Part shown: one piece after another, positions 1 to 9,140 of the stretch | Layout: every line of letters starts with the position of its first letter | How positions within the stretch are numbered: position 1 is the stretch's first letter | Assembly (NCBI RefSeq): GCF_001814775.1 | Contig: NZ_KV817781.1 | Coordinates: 266,669-330,668, forward strand | Reading direction: 5' to 3' | DNA from: Streptococcus sp. HMSC067H01 | GTDB lineage: Bacteria; Bacillota; Bacilli; Lactobacillales; Streptococcaceae | DNA length: 64,000 nt | The notes under the pieces: generated by a model | Told to the model about the DNA's origin: nothing | What the model saw: the letters and a program-made list of their open reading frames with translations, nothing else | Database searches by the model: none | Made by a program: the position numbers and the translations under genes

Positions 1-19
1 ATAATAACAGTTCCCTCTA

Positions 20-125
20 ATTCATGACGCAGTATCTGTCTGGCTTGAAATACGCTTTATCAAGCCTAGTCAGCCTTGCGGGGGTGAGACTACGAAATCG
101 AACTCTTCGAGTTACCGACCTGCCT
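20..125. repeat. Diverged partial copy of a structured intergenic repeat
   Basis: This stretch aligns with 22640-22747: both have GACGCAGT near the left, an inner hairpin, then GGTGRGAC, ACGAAATCGAA and TTACCGA. The inner stem (42-48 with 60-66) and the short stem (101-105 with 109-113) are perfect here although their sequences differ from the 22.6-kb copy, so pairing is kept while sequence changes. No credible gene lies in 1-220. The repeat may continue beyond the left edge. It could be a member of the pneumococcal SPRITE or RUP small-repeat families; I cannot assign it without a library. Confidence 0.6.
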
Positions 126-222
126 CGTTTCCCTATTTCTAGACTCGGGGTTCAAGGTCCCCCGGACTTTCCTCGCTTTTCTATTTTCAGGCTCGGGGTA
201 AAAACCTCCCCCAGAGGTTTTT
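123..222. repeat. Two tandem ~48-bp hairpin repeats at the 3' end of nadE
   Basis: Units start at 123 and 171 with CCTCG, continue CTATTT, then CTCGGGG, and each ends in a palindrome with a CCCCC core. The first palindrome is at 153-170. The second is at 200-222, has longer and different arms, and overlaps the nadE stop codon. The first palindrome, AGGTCCCCCGGACT, recurs in the array at 30724-30737. Confidence 0.7.
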
Positions 223-223
223 A
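199..223 (-). terminator. Rho-independent terminator of pncB-nadE
   Basis: Nine-base arms (200-208 and 214-222) enclose a short C-rich loop. Read on the minus strand the stem ends in a T run. The stem overlaps the nadE stop codon at 221-223. Confidence 0.75.
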
Positions 224-1045
224 CTCCCAAAACGTATCAAATACGGTGATTGGTAGATGGCGTTTGTGTTGGCCTTTGTACCACCATTTTTCAATGGTTG
301 CTTGAGCTTCTGGGCTGACTTGCTTACCTTCGAGGTAATCATCAATTTCATTGTAAGTAACTCCTAAGGCTACTTCGTCTGCAATACCTGGTTTTTCTTC
401 CTCCAAATCTGCTGTTGGGATTTTTTCATAGAGGGCTGGATCAGCTCCAAGCTCCTTCAAAAGTTGTTTTCCTTGGCGTTTATTGAGGCGATAAAGTGGG
501 AGAATATCTGCACCACCGTCACCAAATTTGGTAAAGAAACCTGTGATATTTTCCGCAGCATGGTCAGTCCCGATAACTGCTCCACTATGAGCTCCTGCGA
601 GTGCATATTGGGCAATCATACGACTACGAGCCTTGATATTTCCCTTGTTAAAATCTGAAACAGGACTGCCTGTTGCTTCCACTGCTGTTGTCATAGCATC
701 AGCAGATTCCTTGATATTAACGACCAAGCTCACATCTGGTCGGATAAAAGCTAGGGCTTTTTGGGCATCATCCTCATCTGCTTGAATTCCATAAGGCAGG
801 CGAACTGCTATAAATTTATAAGAATCATCACCGGTTTCAGCTCGCATTTCTTCCATGGCTAGTTGAGCCAAGCGTCCCGCTAAAGTCGAGTCCTGTCCTC
901 CAGAGATTCCTAACACAAAAGTTTTCAGGAAAGGATGTTTCTTTAAATATCGTTTTAGAAAGTCAATGGAACGACGGATTTCTTCCTGGGCATCAATCAC
1001 TGGTTTTACGCCCAATTGTTGGATAATGGTCTCTTGCAAACTCAT
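221..1045 (-). CDS. nadE: NH3-dependent NAD+ synthetase
   Basis: Converts deamido-NAD, ATP and ammonia to NAD+, the last step of NAD synthesis, in the cytoplasm. The 274-residue protein is the short ammonia-using form without a glutaminase domain. The PP-loop ATP-binding motif GISGGQDST is at residues 46-54, and [19 protein letters not shown] in the second half is the conserved substrate-binding stretch. The start codon overlaps the pncB stop (ATGA, 1042-1045), so the two are translationally coupled and form a nicotinate-to-NAD salvage operon. A terminator overlaps the stop codon. Confidence 0.95.
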   Translation of the reverse strand: MSLQETIIQQLGVKPVIDAQEEIRRSIDFLKRYLKKHPFLKTFVLGISGGQDSTLAGRLAQLAMEEMRAETGDDSYKFIAVRLPYGIQADEDDAQKALAFIRPDVSLVVNIKESADAMTTAVEATGSPVSDFNKGNIKARSRMIAQYALAGAHSGAVIGTDHAAENITGFFTKFGDGGADILPLYRLNKRQGKQLLKELGADPALYEKIPTADLEEEKPGIADEVALGVTYNEIDDYLEGKQVSPEAQATIEKWWYKGQHKRHLPITVFDTFWE

Positions 1046-2502
1046 TCTTCTTCTCCTTCACCTAGAGCTTCCTTACGCATCTTAGCAATCAAGTCCATCT
1101 TATCTTGCCATACATCACGAGCCAAGTCTACAGGGTAATGTTGTGGGTTCAGAACACGTTTGTATTCGTCCCAGAGCTTGTCAAATTCCTTACGAGCATA
1201 AGCTTGGATTTCAGGCAGACTTGGTAAATCATAGACCAGCTTACCGTCCTTGAAAATGTCTACCAAGAGAGGAACAGCATCAAAATTGCGGACAGTTTTC
1301 TTGATGTAAGTATAGGTCGGATGGAACATCTTAATCTCCGTCATACTAGTAACATCTACACCATCGTAAGTAATGTAGTCACCTTCAGACTTGCCTTTTT
1401 CACGACTGGTGATTCGCCAAACTTGCTTCTTACCTGGTGTTGAAACCTTCTCTGCATTGTTTGAAAGTTTGATAGTATTGCGCATCTGACCATTTTCATC
1501 TTCAATGGCAACAACCTTATAAACTGCTCCTAGAGCTGGTTGGTCATAGGCTGTAATGAGCTTAGTCCCGACACCCCAGACATCAATCTTAGCTTTTTGC
1601 ATTTTGAGGTTAAGGATGGTATTTTCATCAAGGTCATTTGATGCATAAATCTTAGCATCTGTAAATCCAGCCTCATCCAGTTGTTGACGAACTTTTTTAG
1701 AAATATAGGCGATATCACCAGAGTCAATACGAACACCCTTAAAGTTAATCTTGTCACCTAATTCTCTTGCAACCTGAATGGCAGCAGGAACACCGATACG
1801 AAGAGTATCATAAGTATCTACAAGAAAGACACAATCACGGTGAGTTGAGGCATAAGCCTTGAAAGCTTGGTAATCATTGCCATAAACTTGAACTAAAGCA
1901 TGAGCATGAGTCCCTAAAACCGGAATTCCAAAGAGCTTACCAGCACGGACATTACTGGTTCCATTTGCACCACCGATTACAGCAGCACGCGTTCCCCAAA
2001 TCGCTGCATCCATTTCTTGTGCACGACGTGTTCCAAATTCCATCAAAGGCTCATCTTCAATGACAGAACGAATACGAGCAGACTTGGTCGCTATCAAAGT
2101 TTGAAAGTTGACGATGTTCAAGAGAGCTGTTTCCACCAATTGACATTGAGCCAGTGGACCTTCCACCTGAACGATTGGCTCATTAGCAAAGACCAAGTCC
2201 CCTTCTTTGGCAGAACGTACTGTCAACTCCAATTTGAGATTACGGAGATAGTCTAAAAACTCTCCATGATAACCAAGTGATTCTAGATAATCAATATCAC
2301 TATCTGAGAAGCGTAAGTTCTCTAGGTATTTTACTATCCTCTCTAAACCTGCAAAAACAGCATAGCCGTTATTAAAGGGTTGTTGGCGGAAATAAACTTC
2401 AAAAACTGCTTTCTTGTTATGAATGCCTTGGTCGAAGTAAACTTGCATCATGTTAATTTGATACAAATCTGTGTGCAAAGTTAAACTGTCATCTGGGTAC
2501 AT
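1042..2502 (-). CDS. pncB: Nicotinate phosphoribosyltransferase
   Basis: Makes nicotinate mononucleotide from nicotinate and PRPP, the entry step of NAD salvage. At 486 residues it has the normal length of the Gram-positive long PncB. The N-terminal [15 protein letters not shown] and the [12 protein letters not shown] segment near residue 157 are typical of the family. The ATG has the ribosome site GAAGGA upstream. A minus-strand extended -10, TGTTATAAT, lies at 2569-2577. It is first gene of the pncB-nadE operon. Confidence 0.95.
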   Translation of the reverse strand: MYPDDSLTLHTDLYQINMMQVYFDQGIHNKKAVFEVYFRQQPFNNGYAVFAGLERIVKYLENLRFSDSDIDYLESLGYHGEFLDYLRNLKLELTVRSAKEGDLVFANEPIVQVEGPLAQCQLVETALLNIVNFQTLIATKSARIRSVIEDEPLMEFGTRRAQEMDAAIWGTRAAVIGGANGTSNVRAGKLFGIPVLGTHAHALVQVYGNDYQAFKAYASTHRDCVFLVDTYDTLRIGVPAAIQVARELGDKINFKGVRIDSGDIAYISKKVRQQLDEAGFTDAKIYASNDLDENTILNLKMQKAKIDVWGVGTKLITAYDQPALGAVYKVVAIEDENGQMRNTIKLSNNAEKVSTPGKKQVWRITSREKGKSEGDYITYDGVDVTSMTEIKMFHPTYTYIKKTVRNFDAVPLLVDIFKDGKLVYDLPSLPEIQAYARKEFDKLWDEYKRVLNPQHYPVDLARDVWQDKMDLIAKMRKEALGEGEEE

Positions 2503-2609
2503 ATACTGTCCTTCTTCCCTATTTGTAAAAAGATGAAAATGTTTCTTCTTTTCTCATAAATTAGTAATATTATAACACATTTTATTAAGATGGATAAAAA
2601 ACTAACAAG

Positions 2610-3098
2610 CTATTCCATACTCTCTAGCTCATCCATATCCTGCTCAAACTTTTTCTGAGCCCATTGCCCATAACTTTTTAACCCCAGATTTCCGATAAAT
2701 ACCCAAGGAAGATAAAAGACATAGGTAAAACACCAAGCAGAAAGGTATTTGAAGTTCAATGGATTATGCTGATAACTATCTATATTGAACTGGTAGTTTT
2801 GCAGCATTAAAATAGTTGTGATTAGCAGTGTCACTAATAGGCATCCCTGAATCTTAAAATGAAACCGACTATAGTAGGTCACACCGAGATTGCGAGCTCG
2901 GTTGAAAAAGTAAAAAGTCCCAATAATGATAATGATGAGCATCATACTCGGATTAAAAAGACTTGGCGCTAATACTGCAATTAAGTAAGTTAGGAATAAT
3001 AATCCTATAGAGATATGAAAAGTTTCTGCACCTGCTTTGTTCATCAGTTGTTCTTCTCTTTCATCCAGTAATTGATAATAAAATAATCTATTTTTCAT
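2610..3098 (-). CDS. Small four-helix membrane protein paired with an XRE regulator
   Basis: This 162-residue protein has a charged N-terminus (MKNRLFYYQLLDEREEQL) and about four hydrophobic segments, near residues 29-48, 51-66, 83-100 and 122-142, with an acidic C-terminal tail. It resembles the DUF6773-type proteins that commonly sit next to small XRE regulators in Firmicutes; no biochemical function is known. Its start overlaps the end of the XRE gene by 11 bases, so the two are co-transcribed and coupled. It may be the target or partner of the regulator. Confidence 0.75.
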   Translation of the reverse strand: MKNRLFYYQLLDEREEQLMNKAGAETFHISIGLLFLTYLIAVLAPSLFNPSMMLIIIIIGTFYFFNRARNLGVTYYSRFHFKIQGCLLVTLLITTILMLQNYQFNIDSYQHNPLNFKYLSAWCFTYVFYLPWVFIGNLGLKSYGQWAQKKFEQDMDELESME

Positions 3099-3297
3099 CT
3101 TCTTCCTCCCAAAATAATTGATCTAGACTTTTCCCTAAGCATCTACAAATGGATTGGCAAAGTGAAAGCGAAGGATTGTACTTTCCTGCTTCTATCAAGC
3201 CGATAGTCTGCCTAGTGACACCCACAGCTTCTGCCAAATCACCTTGTGTCATATCAAGCTCCACTCGAGCTAACTTTAATTTTAAATTCTTAGCCAC
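3088..3297 (-). CDS. Small XRE-family helix-turn-helix regulator
   Basis: The 69-residue protein is essentially one Cro/CI-type HTH domain: LKLARVELDMTQGDLAEAVGVTRQTIGLIEAGKYNPSL is the canonical five-helix DNA-binding fold. No effector domain is present. Ribosome site GGAGGTAAC lies just upstream of the ATG. It heads a two-gene unit with a membrane protein and probably represses its own promoter, which lies in an AT-rich region carrying repeated AATGTA motifs. Its own target genes cannot be read from the sequence. Confidence 0.9.
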   Translation of the reverse strand: MAKNLKLKLARVELDMTQGDLAEAVGVTRQTIGLIEAGKYNPSLSLCQSICRCLGKSLDQLFWEEEDEK

Positions 3298-3345
3298 TTG
3301 TTACCTCCTCCTTAATTTTAAAAGTCGCGCTTCTTTTTCAACTTT

Positions 3346-3373
3346 ATTATATCATATATTTTACATTATGCAA
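3346..3373 (-). promoter_or_regulatory. Promoter of the XRE/membrane-protein unit
   Basis: On the minus strand, -35 TTGCAT (3368-3373) and -10 TATAAT (3346-3351) are separated by 16 bases. AATGTA occurs twice around the -35, a possible autoregulatory operator. Confidence 0.6.
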
Positions 3374-3446
3374 TATATACATTACATTTTGTGCGATTTT
3401 TTTAACAAAAACCTCTCTACCACTTACATGATAGAGAGTTCTATGT

Positions 3447-4043
3447 TTATTCAAATTTTTTCAAAATATCTACAACGTCACTTCTCTGTTTGACTTGGTA
3501 GGCTTTGATGCCTAAACTTTCTGCCATCTTGGTATTATCTTTTACATCATCCAGAAAAATACAATTTACTGGATCCAACTGATATTTATGGAGGATTTCT
3601 TCAAACATTTTTGGATCTGGTTTGATGGCCTTGATATCACAAGAAAGGACGAAACCATCTAAGATTTCATTTAAAGGAGAGAGTTGTTCCTCTAATAATT
3701 CATAAAAAACTGGTGATGTATTTGACAAAACAAAAATACGATGGCCTTTTTCCTTTAAACGTACAAGAAGAGGAAAGACTTCCGTGTAAATTTCAATGTA
3801 AGAAGGCCAATTCCAGACTACTTCTTGAACCTTTTCTTGATATATGCTTCCAATCATGGAAATAACTTTCAAGACCAACTCTTCTCTGGTCAGGGTTCCG
3901 AGATCTAATCTTTCCCAAAGACCTGATTGAAAGATCGCCTTGTCCAATATCATATAATCCTTCTCTGTTTTTACCACACCTCGTAAAATCTTATCCTTAT
4001 TCCATTCTAATAAAACATTTCCCATGTCTAGTATAATATCCAT
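3447..4043 (-). CDS. HAD-superfamily hydrolase (subfamily IA)
   Basis: A 198-residue haloacid-dehalogenase-like phosphatase. Motif I is the variant DMGNVL, motif II is VLSNTS, motif III is the lysine in IKPDPKMF, and motif IV is FLDDVKDN. This pattern resembles the YihX-type sugar-phosphatase branch; the substrate is unknown. I start it at ATG 4043, six bases after AGAGG; the slightly longer reading begins at a TTG two codons earlier. It stands alone between the XRE unit and an acetyltransferase gene. Confidence 0.85.
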   Translation of the reverse strand: MDIILDMGNVLLEWNKDKILRGVVKTEKDYMILDKAIFQSGLWERLDLGTLTREELVLKVISMIGSIYQEKVQEVVWNWPSYIEIYTEVFPLLVRLKEKGHRIFVLSNTSPVFYELLEEQLSPLNEILDGFVLSCDIKAIKPDPKMFEEILHKYQLDPVNCIFLDDVKDNTKMAESLGIKAYQVKQRSDVVDILKKFE

Positions 4044-4099
4044 TATCAACCTCTATTGTTAATCGAATAGCAATCTTTGCTTCAATCTCTATTTTTATG

Positions 4100-4510
4100 T
4101 TATAAATCTTTTTGATAATAGTGCCTTTGTCCTGAGTAGGGATAGTCTTTTAAAGTAAAGACTTCCTTGTAGCCCTGCTTTTGATAAAAGGCTGGCGCTT
4201 GAAACTGATAGGTATTCACAAAAGCAAAGCGACAGTTTCTCTTTTTAGCTTCACTTTCTGCTTGCTGTAATAGTTGGGAGCCGATTCCTTGTCCTCGCAA
4301 GTCCTCCTTCACAAATAAATACTCAATTTCTAACCAATTCCCGAAAGTCTCTGCTACTAAACCAGCCATGATTTCACCATGTTCATCTTCGACATAAAGG
4401 TTAAGTGGCTCGCTTTCAGCTTTTTCTCTTTTTGATCGATTATAAGAACGAATCAAATCGCCTATTTCTTGCGCTTTCTGAGACTCTGTATTTTCCAATC
4501 TTAACTGCAT
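4100..4510 (-). CDS. GNAT-family N-acetyltransferase
   Basis: This 136-residue protein shows the GNAT acetyl-CoA loop in VKEDLRGQGIGSQLLQQAESEAKKR, in the Q/RxxGxG/A form (RGQGIG), followed by the typical C-terminal AFYQKQGYKEV. The substrate is unknown. The ATG is preceded by GGAGG. It has no clear operon partner and is followed by the HAD gene after a 56-base gap. Confidence 0.88.
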   Translation of the reverse strand: MQLRLENTESQKAQEIGDLIRSYNRSKREKAESEPLNLYVEDEHGEIMAGLVAETFGNWLEIEYLFVKEDLRGQGIGSQLLQQAESEAKKRNCRFAFVNTYQFQAPAFYQKQGYKEVFTLKDYPYSGQRHYYQKDL

Positions 4511-4572
4511 CCAAACCTCCTCGAAGATACTTATAGCTTGATTATAGTCTTATTACCAAGAGCTGTCAAACT

Positions 4573-4600
4573 AGAAAACTCATCAACCTGAGTTGATGAG
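4573..4600 (-). terminator. Terminator of the amino-acid permease gene
   Basis: Nine-base perfect arms (4579-4587 and 4592-4600) are followed on the minus strand by a short T run. Confidence 0.7.
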
Positions 4601-4608
4601 CTTATAAC

Positions 4609-5982
4609 TTATTTTCTAAATCTCCACTGACTATAGATTCCAAAGACGACAATCCAGATAGCTGAGCCAACTGCTCCCATAAAGGTTGATTCTTGTAAAA
4701 AGAGAGTTCCAAATACAAAGACAAAAAAGAGGATCGTTATGGGATTCAGCAAGCGATACTGGGGCATGAGGTAACCATCTGCCATAAAGTCTTTGGACTT
4801 GCGGTATTTGAGATGGGCTAGCATGATCAAGATATAGATTGCAATATAAACACCTGATGAAGATGCTGTAATCAGGGCAAAGGCATCTGATACACCTGGT
4901 AAGACATTGATGAAGGCTGCTAGACCAATCAAGACAGCCGAGGCTATAATAGCATTCTGAGGAACATTGTGACGAGACAGAGTATCAGCCTTAATGGCTT
5001 TCAAAAAGCTATTTGGAGAGTCATGAGCAATTTGGTACAAGTGTCGACCTGTAGAGTAAAGAGTTGAATTTAAGGCTGAAGCTGCCGAAGTCAAGACAAC
5101 AAAATTAATCAAGGCGGCGGCCCACTTAAGACCAGCAAGTTCAAAAACAGTTACAAAGGGTGAATCCGCAGAAGATAGCTCACCCCAAGGAATGATAGAC
5201 ATGATGGCTAAAAGGGCTCCTCCATAGAAAAAGATAATTCGCAAGGGGATTTCCTTAACTGCCTTGGGCAATACTTTTCTTGGATTCTTGGTTTCAGAGG
5301 TTGTTACCCCGATAAATTCAATCATAAGATAGGCGAAGAAAACCATCTGGAAGGCCATAACAAAGTTCATTCCCCCATTTGGAAAGAGAGAAAACTGGTG
5401 ACTGATATTTGAAAGGCTTGCTGATCCGTATGGTGTTTCAAATCCTGTCAAGACCATAAAAATTCCAGTTGCAATCATAGCGAGAATAGCAACAATTTTA
5501 ATCATGGCAAACCAAAATTCGACTTCACCAAAAATTTTAACCGCGATCAGATTAACTAGACCAAGGATTGTTAAAAAAACGAGCTGAATAGACCAAGAAG
5601 GCCAAGATGGAAACCAAAATTGAACATAATGGGCAACAGCTGTTATCTCAGCCATCCCGATAAAAACTACTGATAACCAGTAAGACCAAACTGAGAAATA
5701 ACCCCAGCCCTGACCTAGGTAACGCGTAATAAAGTTGATAAAGGTATGTTGTTCTGGATCTTGATATAACATTTCACCGATAGCCCTCATCATGAGATAC
5801 ATAAAACCACCAGTAATCATATAAACTAAAACGATTGAAGGACCAGTTAAGCTAATAGATCGCCCTGCTCCTAGAAAAAGTCCTGTCCCAATGGTTCCCG
5901 CAATGGCCATGACTTGAACATGGCGATTGGTCAAACCACGCTCCATTTTATTTTTCTTTTTGTGCTTGTTTTCTGAATTCAT
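4609..5982 (-). CDS. Amino-acid permease of the APC superfamily (AapA/CycA-like)
   Basis: A 457-residue integral membrane transporter with about twelve hydrophobic helices. The N-terminal ERGLTNRHVQVMAIAGTIGTGLFLG is the family signature (GTIGTGLFLG in helix 1), and GVTTSETKNPRKVLPKA is the conserved loop of the amino-acid transporter family. Likely a proton-coupled importer of a neutral or D-amino acid; the exact substrate cannot be decided. The ATG follows GAGGAGA. It is a single-gene unit with its own terminator, downstream of the greA terminator. Confidence 0.88.
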   Translation of the reverse strand: MNSENKHKKKNKMERGLTNRHVQVMAIAGTIGTGLFLGAGRSISLTGPSIVLVYMITGGFMYLMMRAIGEMLYQDPEQHTFINFITRYLGQGWGYFSVWSYWLSVVFIGMAEITAVAHYVQFWFPSWPSWSIQLVFLTILGLVNLIAVKIFGEVEFWFAMIKIVAILAMIATGIFMVLTGFETPYGSASLSNISHQFSLFPNGGMNFVMAFQMVFFAYLMIEFIGVTTSETKNPRKVLPKAVKEIPLRIIFFYGGALLAIMSIIPWGELSSADSPFVTVFELAGLKWAAALINFVVLTSAASALNSTLYSTGRHLYQIAHDSPNSFLKAIKADTLSRHNVPQNAIIASAVLIGLAAFINVLPGVSDAFALITASSSGVYIAIYILIMLAHLKYRKSKDFMADGYLMPQYRLLNPITILFFVFVFGTLFLQESTFMGAVGSAIWIVVFGIYSQWRFRK

Positions 5983-6013
5983 ATAGTCTCCTCTTGTTTT
6001 TAAAATTAAAAAA

Positions 6014-6053
6014 AAGAGTGATAGGAAGCGCTTTCCTTATATCTACTCCTTTT
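6014..6053 (-). terminator. Terminator of greA
   Basis: On the minus strand a long stem with small bulges (GAGT..GATA..AGGAA with TTCCTATCACTC) is followed by eight T. The core AGGAAGCGCTTTCCT also resembles a CcpA cre box, but its position and T tract favour a terminator. Confidence 0.65.
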
Positions 6054-6062
6054 CATATCCTA

Positions 6063-6545
6063 TTAAACTGTTTTTTCAACTTTTAAGATTTTAACATCGT
6101 AGCTACCAACAGGTGTTTCAATTGTAGCTGTATCGCCTGTTTTCTTACCAATCAAGGCTTGCCCGATTGGACTTTCATTTGATACTTTTCCTGCAAAGGC
6201 ATCTGCACCCGCTGAACCCACGATGATATATACTTCTTCTTCGTCCTCGCCAATTTCTTGGATAGTGACAGTTCGACCGATTGCAACTTCATCTTGAGCA
6301 ACTGCATCACTGTTAACAATCTCAGCATAACGGATTTTTGTTTCCAAGCTTGAGATTTGTCCTTCAACAAAAGCCTGCTCGTCTTTCGCTGCTTCGTATT
6401 CACTGTTTTCTGACAAGTCACCATATGAACGAGCAATCTTGATGCGTTCAACAACTTCTGGACGACGAACTAGTTTCAACTCCTCTAATTCTTTTTCGAG
6501 TTTTTCCTTCTCCTCAAGGGTCATAGGGTATGTTTTTTCTGCCAT
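6063..6545 (-). CDS. greA: Transcript cleavage factor GreA
   Basis: Rescues backtracked RNA polymerase by stimulating cleavage of the nascent RNA. The 160-residue protein starting at ATG 6545 ([20 protein letters not shown]) matches the normal length; the longer reading would begin at a TTG three codons upstream. The N-terminal coiled coil is residues 8-75, with the acidic tip [15 protein letters not shown] supplying the catalytic acidic residues. The C-terminal FKBP-like domain contains [17 protein letters not shown]. It lies downstream of mltG, separated by an unusual 250-base hairpin-rich gap. Confidence 0.96.
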   Translation of the reverse strand: MAEKTYPMTLEEKEKLEKELEELKLVRRPEVVERIKIARSYGDLSENSEYEAAKDEQAFVEGQISSLETKIRYAEIVNSDAVAQDEVAIGRTVTIQEIGEDEEEVYIIVGSAGADAFAGKVSNESPIGQALIGKKTGDTATIETPVGSYDVKILKVEKTV

Positions 6546-6595
6546 TTTTCTCAACTTTCTTTTAATTAAATTTATATTTTTATAGGTAGTAAAGC

Positions 6596-6810
6596 AAAAT
6601 TATGTGGTAAACCACATAATTTTCTTTTTATGACTTTTCGTAAGTCATGATGGTTTCTAGTGATTTCTTAAAAAATCACTAGGTAGACATTGAGCACTGA
6701 AACTTTCATTTCTGAACTCAATCTAAAATAGTTTCTAAAACTATGTCACTCTCAAACTTTCCGAACGCCTGAAATTTAAAAATTTCAGGCGCTTTTATCA
6801 GGTCGGAAAG
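6596..6810. repeat. Cluster of six dissimilar palindromes between mltG and greA
   Basis: Six palindromes lie nearly end to end: 6596-6623 (13-base arms), 6630-6648 (7), 6657-6682 (9), 6689-6722 (outer 6), 6728-6744 (7), and a nested one with outer arms 6757-6764/6803-6810 and inner arms 6766-6777/6780-6791. All listed arms pair perfectly, yet their sequences are unrelated. The 258-base gap (6555-6812) holds no gene. The first could terminate transcription in either direction; the others lack a clear minus-strand T tract. Confidence 0.8.
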
Positions 6811-6812
6811 GC

Positions 6813-8564
6813 TTAGTTTGAACTGCTTGATTGTGTCAGTTTACTGTTTACATGCTCTTCAACGTTTCGATCATGTTCTTCTCGTGTTGTCGCATAGTAA
6901 ACCTTGCCATCTTGTACATTGGCAACAAAGTATAGGTTTTCACTCTTAGTTTGATTGATACTTGCTTCAATTGCATCCAAACTTGGACTATCCACTGGAC
7001 CAGGCATTAGCCCTAGGTTCAGATAAACGTTATATGGTGAATTGATTGAGGTATCAATTGCCGCATCGTCTGCCAAACTAATATTTTTTCCTAGTTTCCC
7101 TTCTGCATAGAGAATAGCAATGTTACTCTGAAGTGGCATACCGATGTTGAGACGGTTATAGAAAACTCCAGCAATCTGTTTGCGGTCTTCTGTTTTTGAA
7201 CCTTCTTTTTCAACAAGTGATGCAATAGTTAAGAGTTCATTCACTGTCAAGTTCTTTTCTTTGATTGCAGCATAGTGTGTTGATAAGTTTTTATCCATAG
7301 CTGCTACCATTTCATCAATCAAGCTTTCAACAGTTGTGCTTTCTTTGATGGCATAAGTTGCTGGGAAAAGGTATCCTTCTAGACGGTAACGAACACCACT
7401 TTCCTTAGTTGGTAAACTTTCAAGAAGTGTTGGATACTTAGCAACTAGTTGTGAGATAAAAGTTTCATCCTGAACCTTGGCCAAGAATGCTTCCGCAGTC
7501 AATGCTTCTTTAAACTCTCCTTGAAGTTGACCAACTGTTTCTGCGATTTGATCAATTGTATAACCTTCAGGGATTGTTAAGCTTGCAAGTGAAACTTCTT
7601 GACGTTCTGGTGTTCCACCCTTTTGCAACTCTTTGATGAGATCATCTGTACTCATGCTCTTTTGCAAATTATAGTAACCAGATTTTAAATCAGAGTAGTT
7701 TTTATACTTTGCATAGAGGCTAAAGACCAAACCATGTTTTACCAAACCAGATTTTTCTAAAGTTTCACCAATTTCCTGAGTATTAGCACCTTCGGGGATT
7801 TGAACGGTGATATACTCTTTAGAACTTGCATCAACAGGTTGAAGTGCAGATTCAACATATTGGTAACCAAAGAAACCACCTACACCTAGTAGAACCAATA
7901 ACACAAAGAGTGTTACGAAAAATCCTTTCAAGCGTGATTTTTTCTTTTTCTTAGTTGGCTTAACTGACTCTGTACGACTTCTTCTAGGTAGATCATTTCT
8001 TGTATCAACTGGAGCTACCGGCTCTTGAGCAGGTGTCTCCTTAGCAAAATCTGTTAGTTTTGGTTGTGGCTTAATAGCCTTTCTAGCCGGACTTGGTTTG
8101 GCTTGATTGGTACGATAAGAAACTGGAATCCTAGTCGAATTAGGAATAAACTCCTTCTCCTCTTGAACTGGCTGAGGAGGAGCAAGAGGCTCAACTGGAG
8201 GTTCAACTGAATCTACAGTAGGTGCTACTGGTTCTGTAGCTACTATTGGTTCAGTAGGGGCAACTTCTTCTGGAACTGCAACTGGTTCAACAGGTTCATC
8301 TGGTCCCAAAGATGGACGTGGGGGAACTGTTGGAGCCTTAGCAAGCAGTTCATCCACAAGTGAAACTGAGTCTACCATCAAGTCTTCTACAGATGGCTCT
8401 TTCACTGGTTCTTCTGTCTTTGAAAGATTACTGAAATCAGGGAAAAGATCATCCTTGCTACTCTCACTAGTGTCAAGCCCTTCTTCCCTTTTCAATCTTT
8501 CTAAGTCTCGTAAAATTTGTTCCTTAAAACTTAATTTTTCTTCATCTCTTGAATTTTCGCTCAA
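6813..8564 (-). CDS. mltG: Endolytic murein transglycosylase MltG
   Basis: Cuts nascent glycan strands at the membrane; in pneumococcus it belongs to the peripheral wall-synthesis machinery. Residues 1-215 are a long cytoplasmic region rich in Pro, Glu and Val (about 80-175), then KKKKKSRLKGFFVTLFVLLVLLG gives a single membrane helix. A LysM-like part and the YceG catalytic domain follow; the catalytic Glu lies in ASLVEKEGSKTEDRK. The start is TTG (8564), supported by AGGAGGT eight bases upstream; there is no nearby in-frame ATG. It lies upstream of greA on the same strand, separated by the hairpin cluster. Confidence 0.93.
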   Translation of the reverse strand: MSENSRDEEKLSFKEQILRDLERLKREEGLDTSESSKDDLFPDFSNLSKTEEPVKEPSVEDLMVDSVSLVDELLAKAPTVPPRPSLGPDEPVEPVAVPEEVAPTEPIVATEPVAPTVDSVEPPVEPLAPPQPVQEEKEFIPNSTRIPVSYRTNQAKPSPARKAIKPQPKLTDFAKETPAQEPVAPVDTRNDLPRRSRTESVKPTKKKKKSRLKGFFVTLFVLLVLLGVGGFFGYQYVESALQPVDASSKEYITVQIPEGANTQEIGETLEKSGLVKHGLVFSLYAKYKNYSDLKSGYYNLQKSMSTDDLIKELQKGGTPERQEVSLASLTIPEGYTIDQIAETVGQLQGEFKEALTAEAFLAKVQDETFISQLVAKYPTLLESLPTKESGVRYRLEGYLFPATYAIKESTTVESLIDEMVAAMDKNLSTHYAAIKEKNLTVNELLTIASLVEKEGSKTEDRKQIAGVFYNRLNIGMPLQSNIAILYAEGKLGKNISLADDAAIDTSINSPYNVYLNLGLMPGPVDSPSLDAIEASINQTKSENLYFVANVQDGKVYYATTREEHDRNVEEHVNSKLTQSSSSN

Positions 8565-8645
8565 AGGTATTACCTCCTTGTTGATAATCCATAATATTAT
8601 ATCTTAAAAACCAAAGAAAAGCAACCATAGATGCCCTTCTAGAGC

Positions 8646-9140
8646 CTAATTCTTGTTTTCCCAGACCATATCATACCATTCCTCACCCGCAAACGTTGAC
8701 TTGGATTTTCCTTCATTTATAAATCCATGTTTTTCATAATAGGCAATGAGGTAGTTGTGACAAGTTAGATTGATCCCTTCTCGTTCATGTTCAAGAGCAA
8801 CTTCTTTCAATGCTGCCAAGAGTTTGCGACCGATTCCCAAGGCCTGAGCTTTCTTTGCAATGGATAGACAAGTCACAGAAATATAGCCACCTTTTTGATG
8901 ACTATAATCTTTAACTTCTTCTGTAAAGGACTGGTCTTGTAAATATCGGTGAGGCATTACCGGTCCTTCAACGTAACCAAGGATTCGTCCCTCCTTTTCA
9001 GCCACTAAGAAACTGGTCTTAATTTCCTTCAGATGAGCTTCAAAGACAGATCGAGGAATAGCCTCCTCAGCAGAGAAATTTTCCAACTCAATCTCTAGGA
9101 TACGATCAAGGTCTGTAAGCCTTGCTTGTCTAATAATCAT
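8646..9140 (-). CDS. GNAT-family N-acetyltransferase
   Basis: A 164-residue acetyltransferase starting MIIRQARLTDLDRILEIELENF. The acetyl-CoA site is CLSIAKKAQALGIGRKLLAALKEVA (ALGIGRKL), and the C-terminal YYEKHGFINEGKS is typical. It resembles AANAT-like or RimI-like enzymes; the substrate is unknown. ATG 9140 has AGGAGGAAAG directly upstream and overlaps the preceding gene's stop by ATGA, so I prefer it to a start ten codons earlier. It ends the murC-GNAT-GNAT chain. Confidence 0.88.
   Translation of the reverse strand: MIIRQARLTDLDRILEIELENFSAEEAIPRSVFEAHLKEIKTSFLVAEKEGRILGYVEGPVMPHRYLQDQSFTEEVKDYSHQKGGYISVTCLSIAKKAQALGIGRKLLAALKEVALEHEREGINLTCHNYLIAYYEKHGFINEGKSKSTFAGEEWYDMVWENKN

Noticed and set aside
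24..305. Plus-strand ORF of 93 codons at the left edge
   Set aside because: It runs through structured repeats and into nadE on the opposite strand; PRFPISRLGV/PRFSIFRLGV simply reflects the tandem DNA units.
6023..6036. cre box for CcpA upstream of the permease gene
   Set aside because: GGAAGCGCTTTCCT fits cre, but it is the tip of a long stem followed by eight T downstream of greA, so a terminator is the simpler reading.
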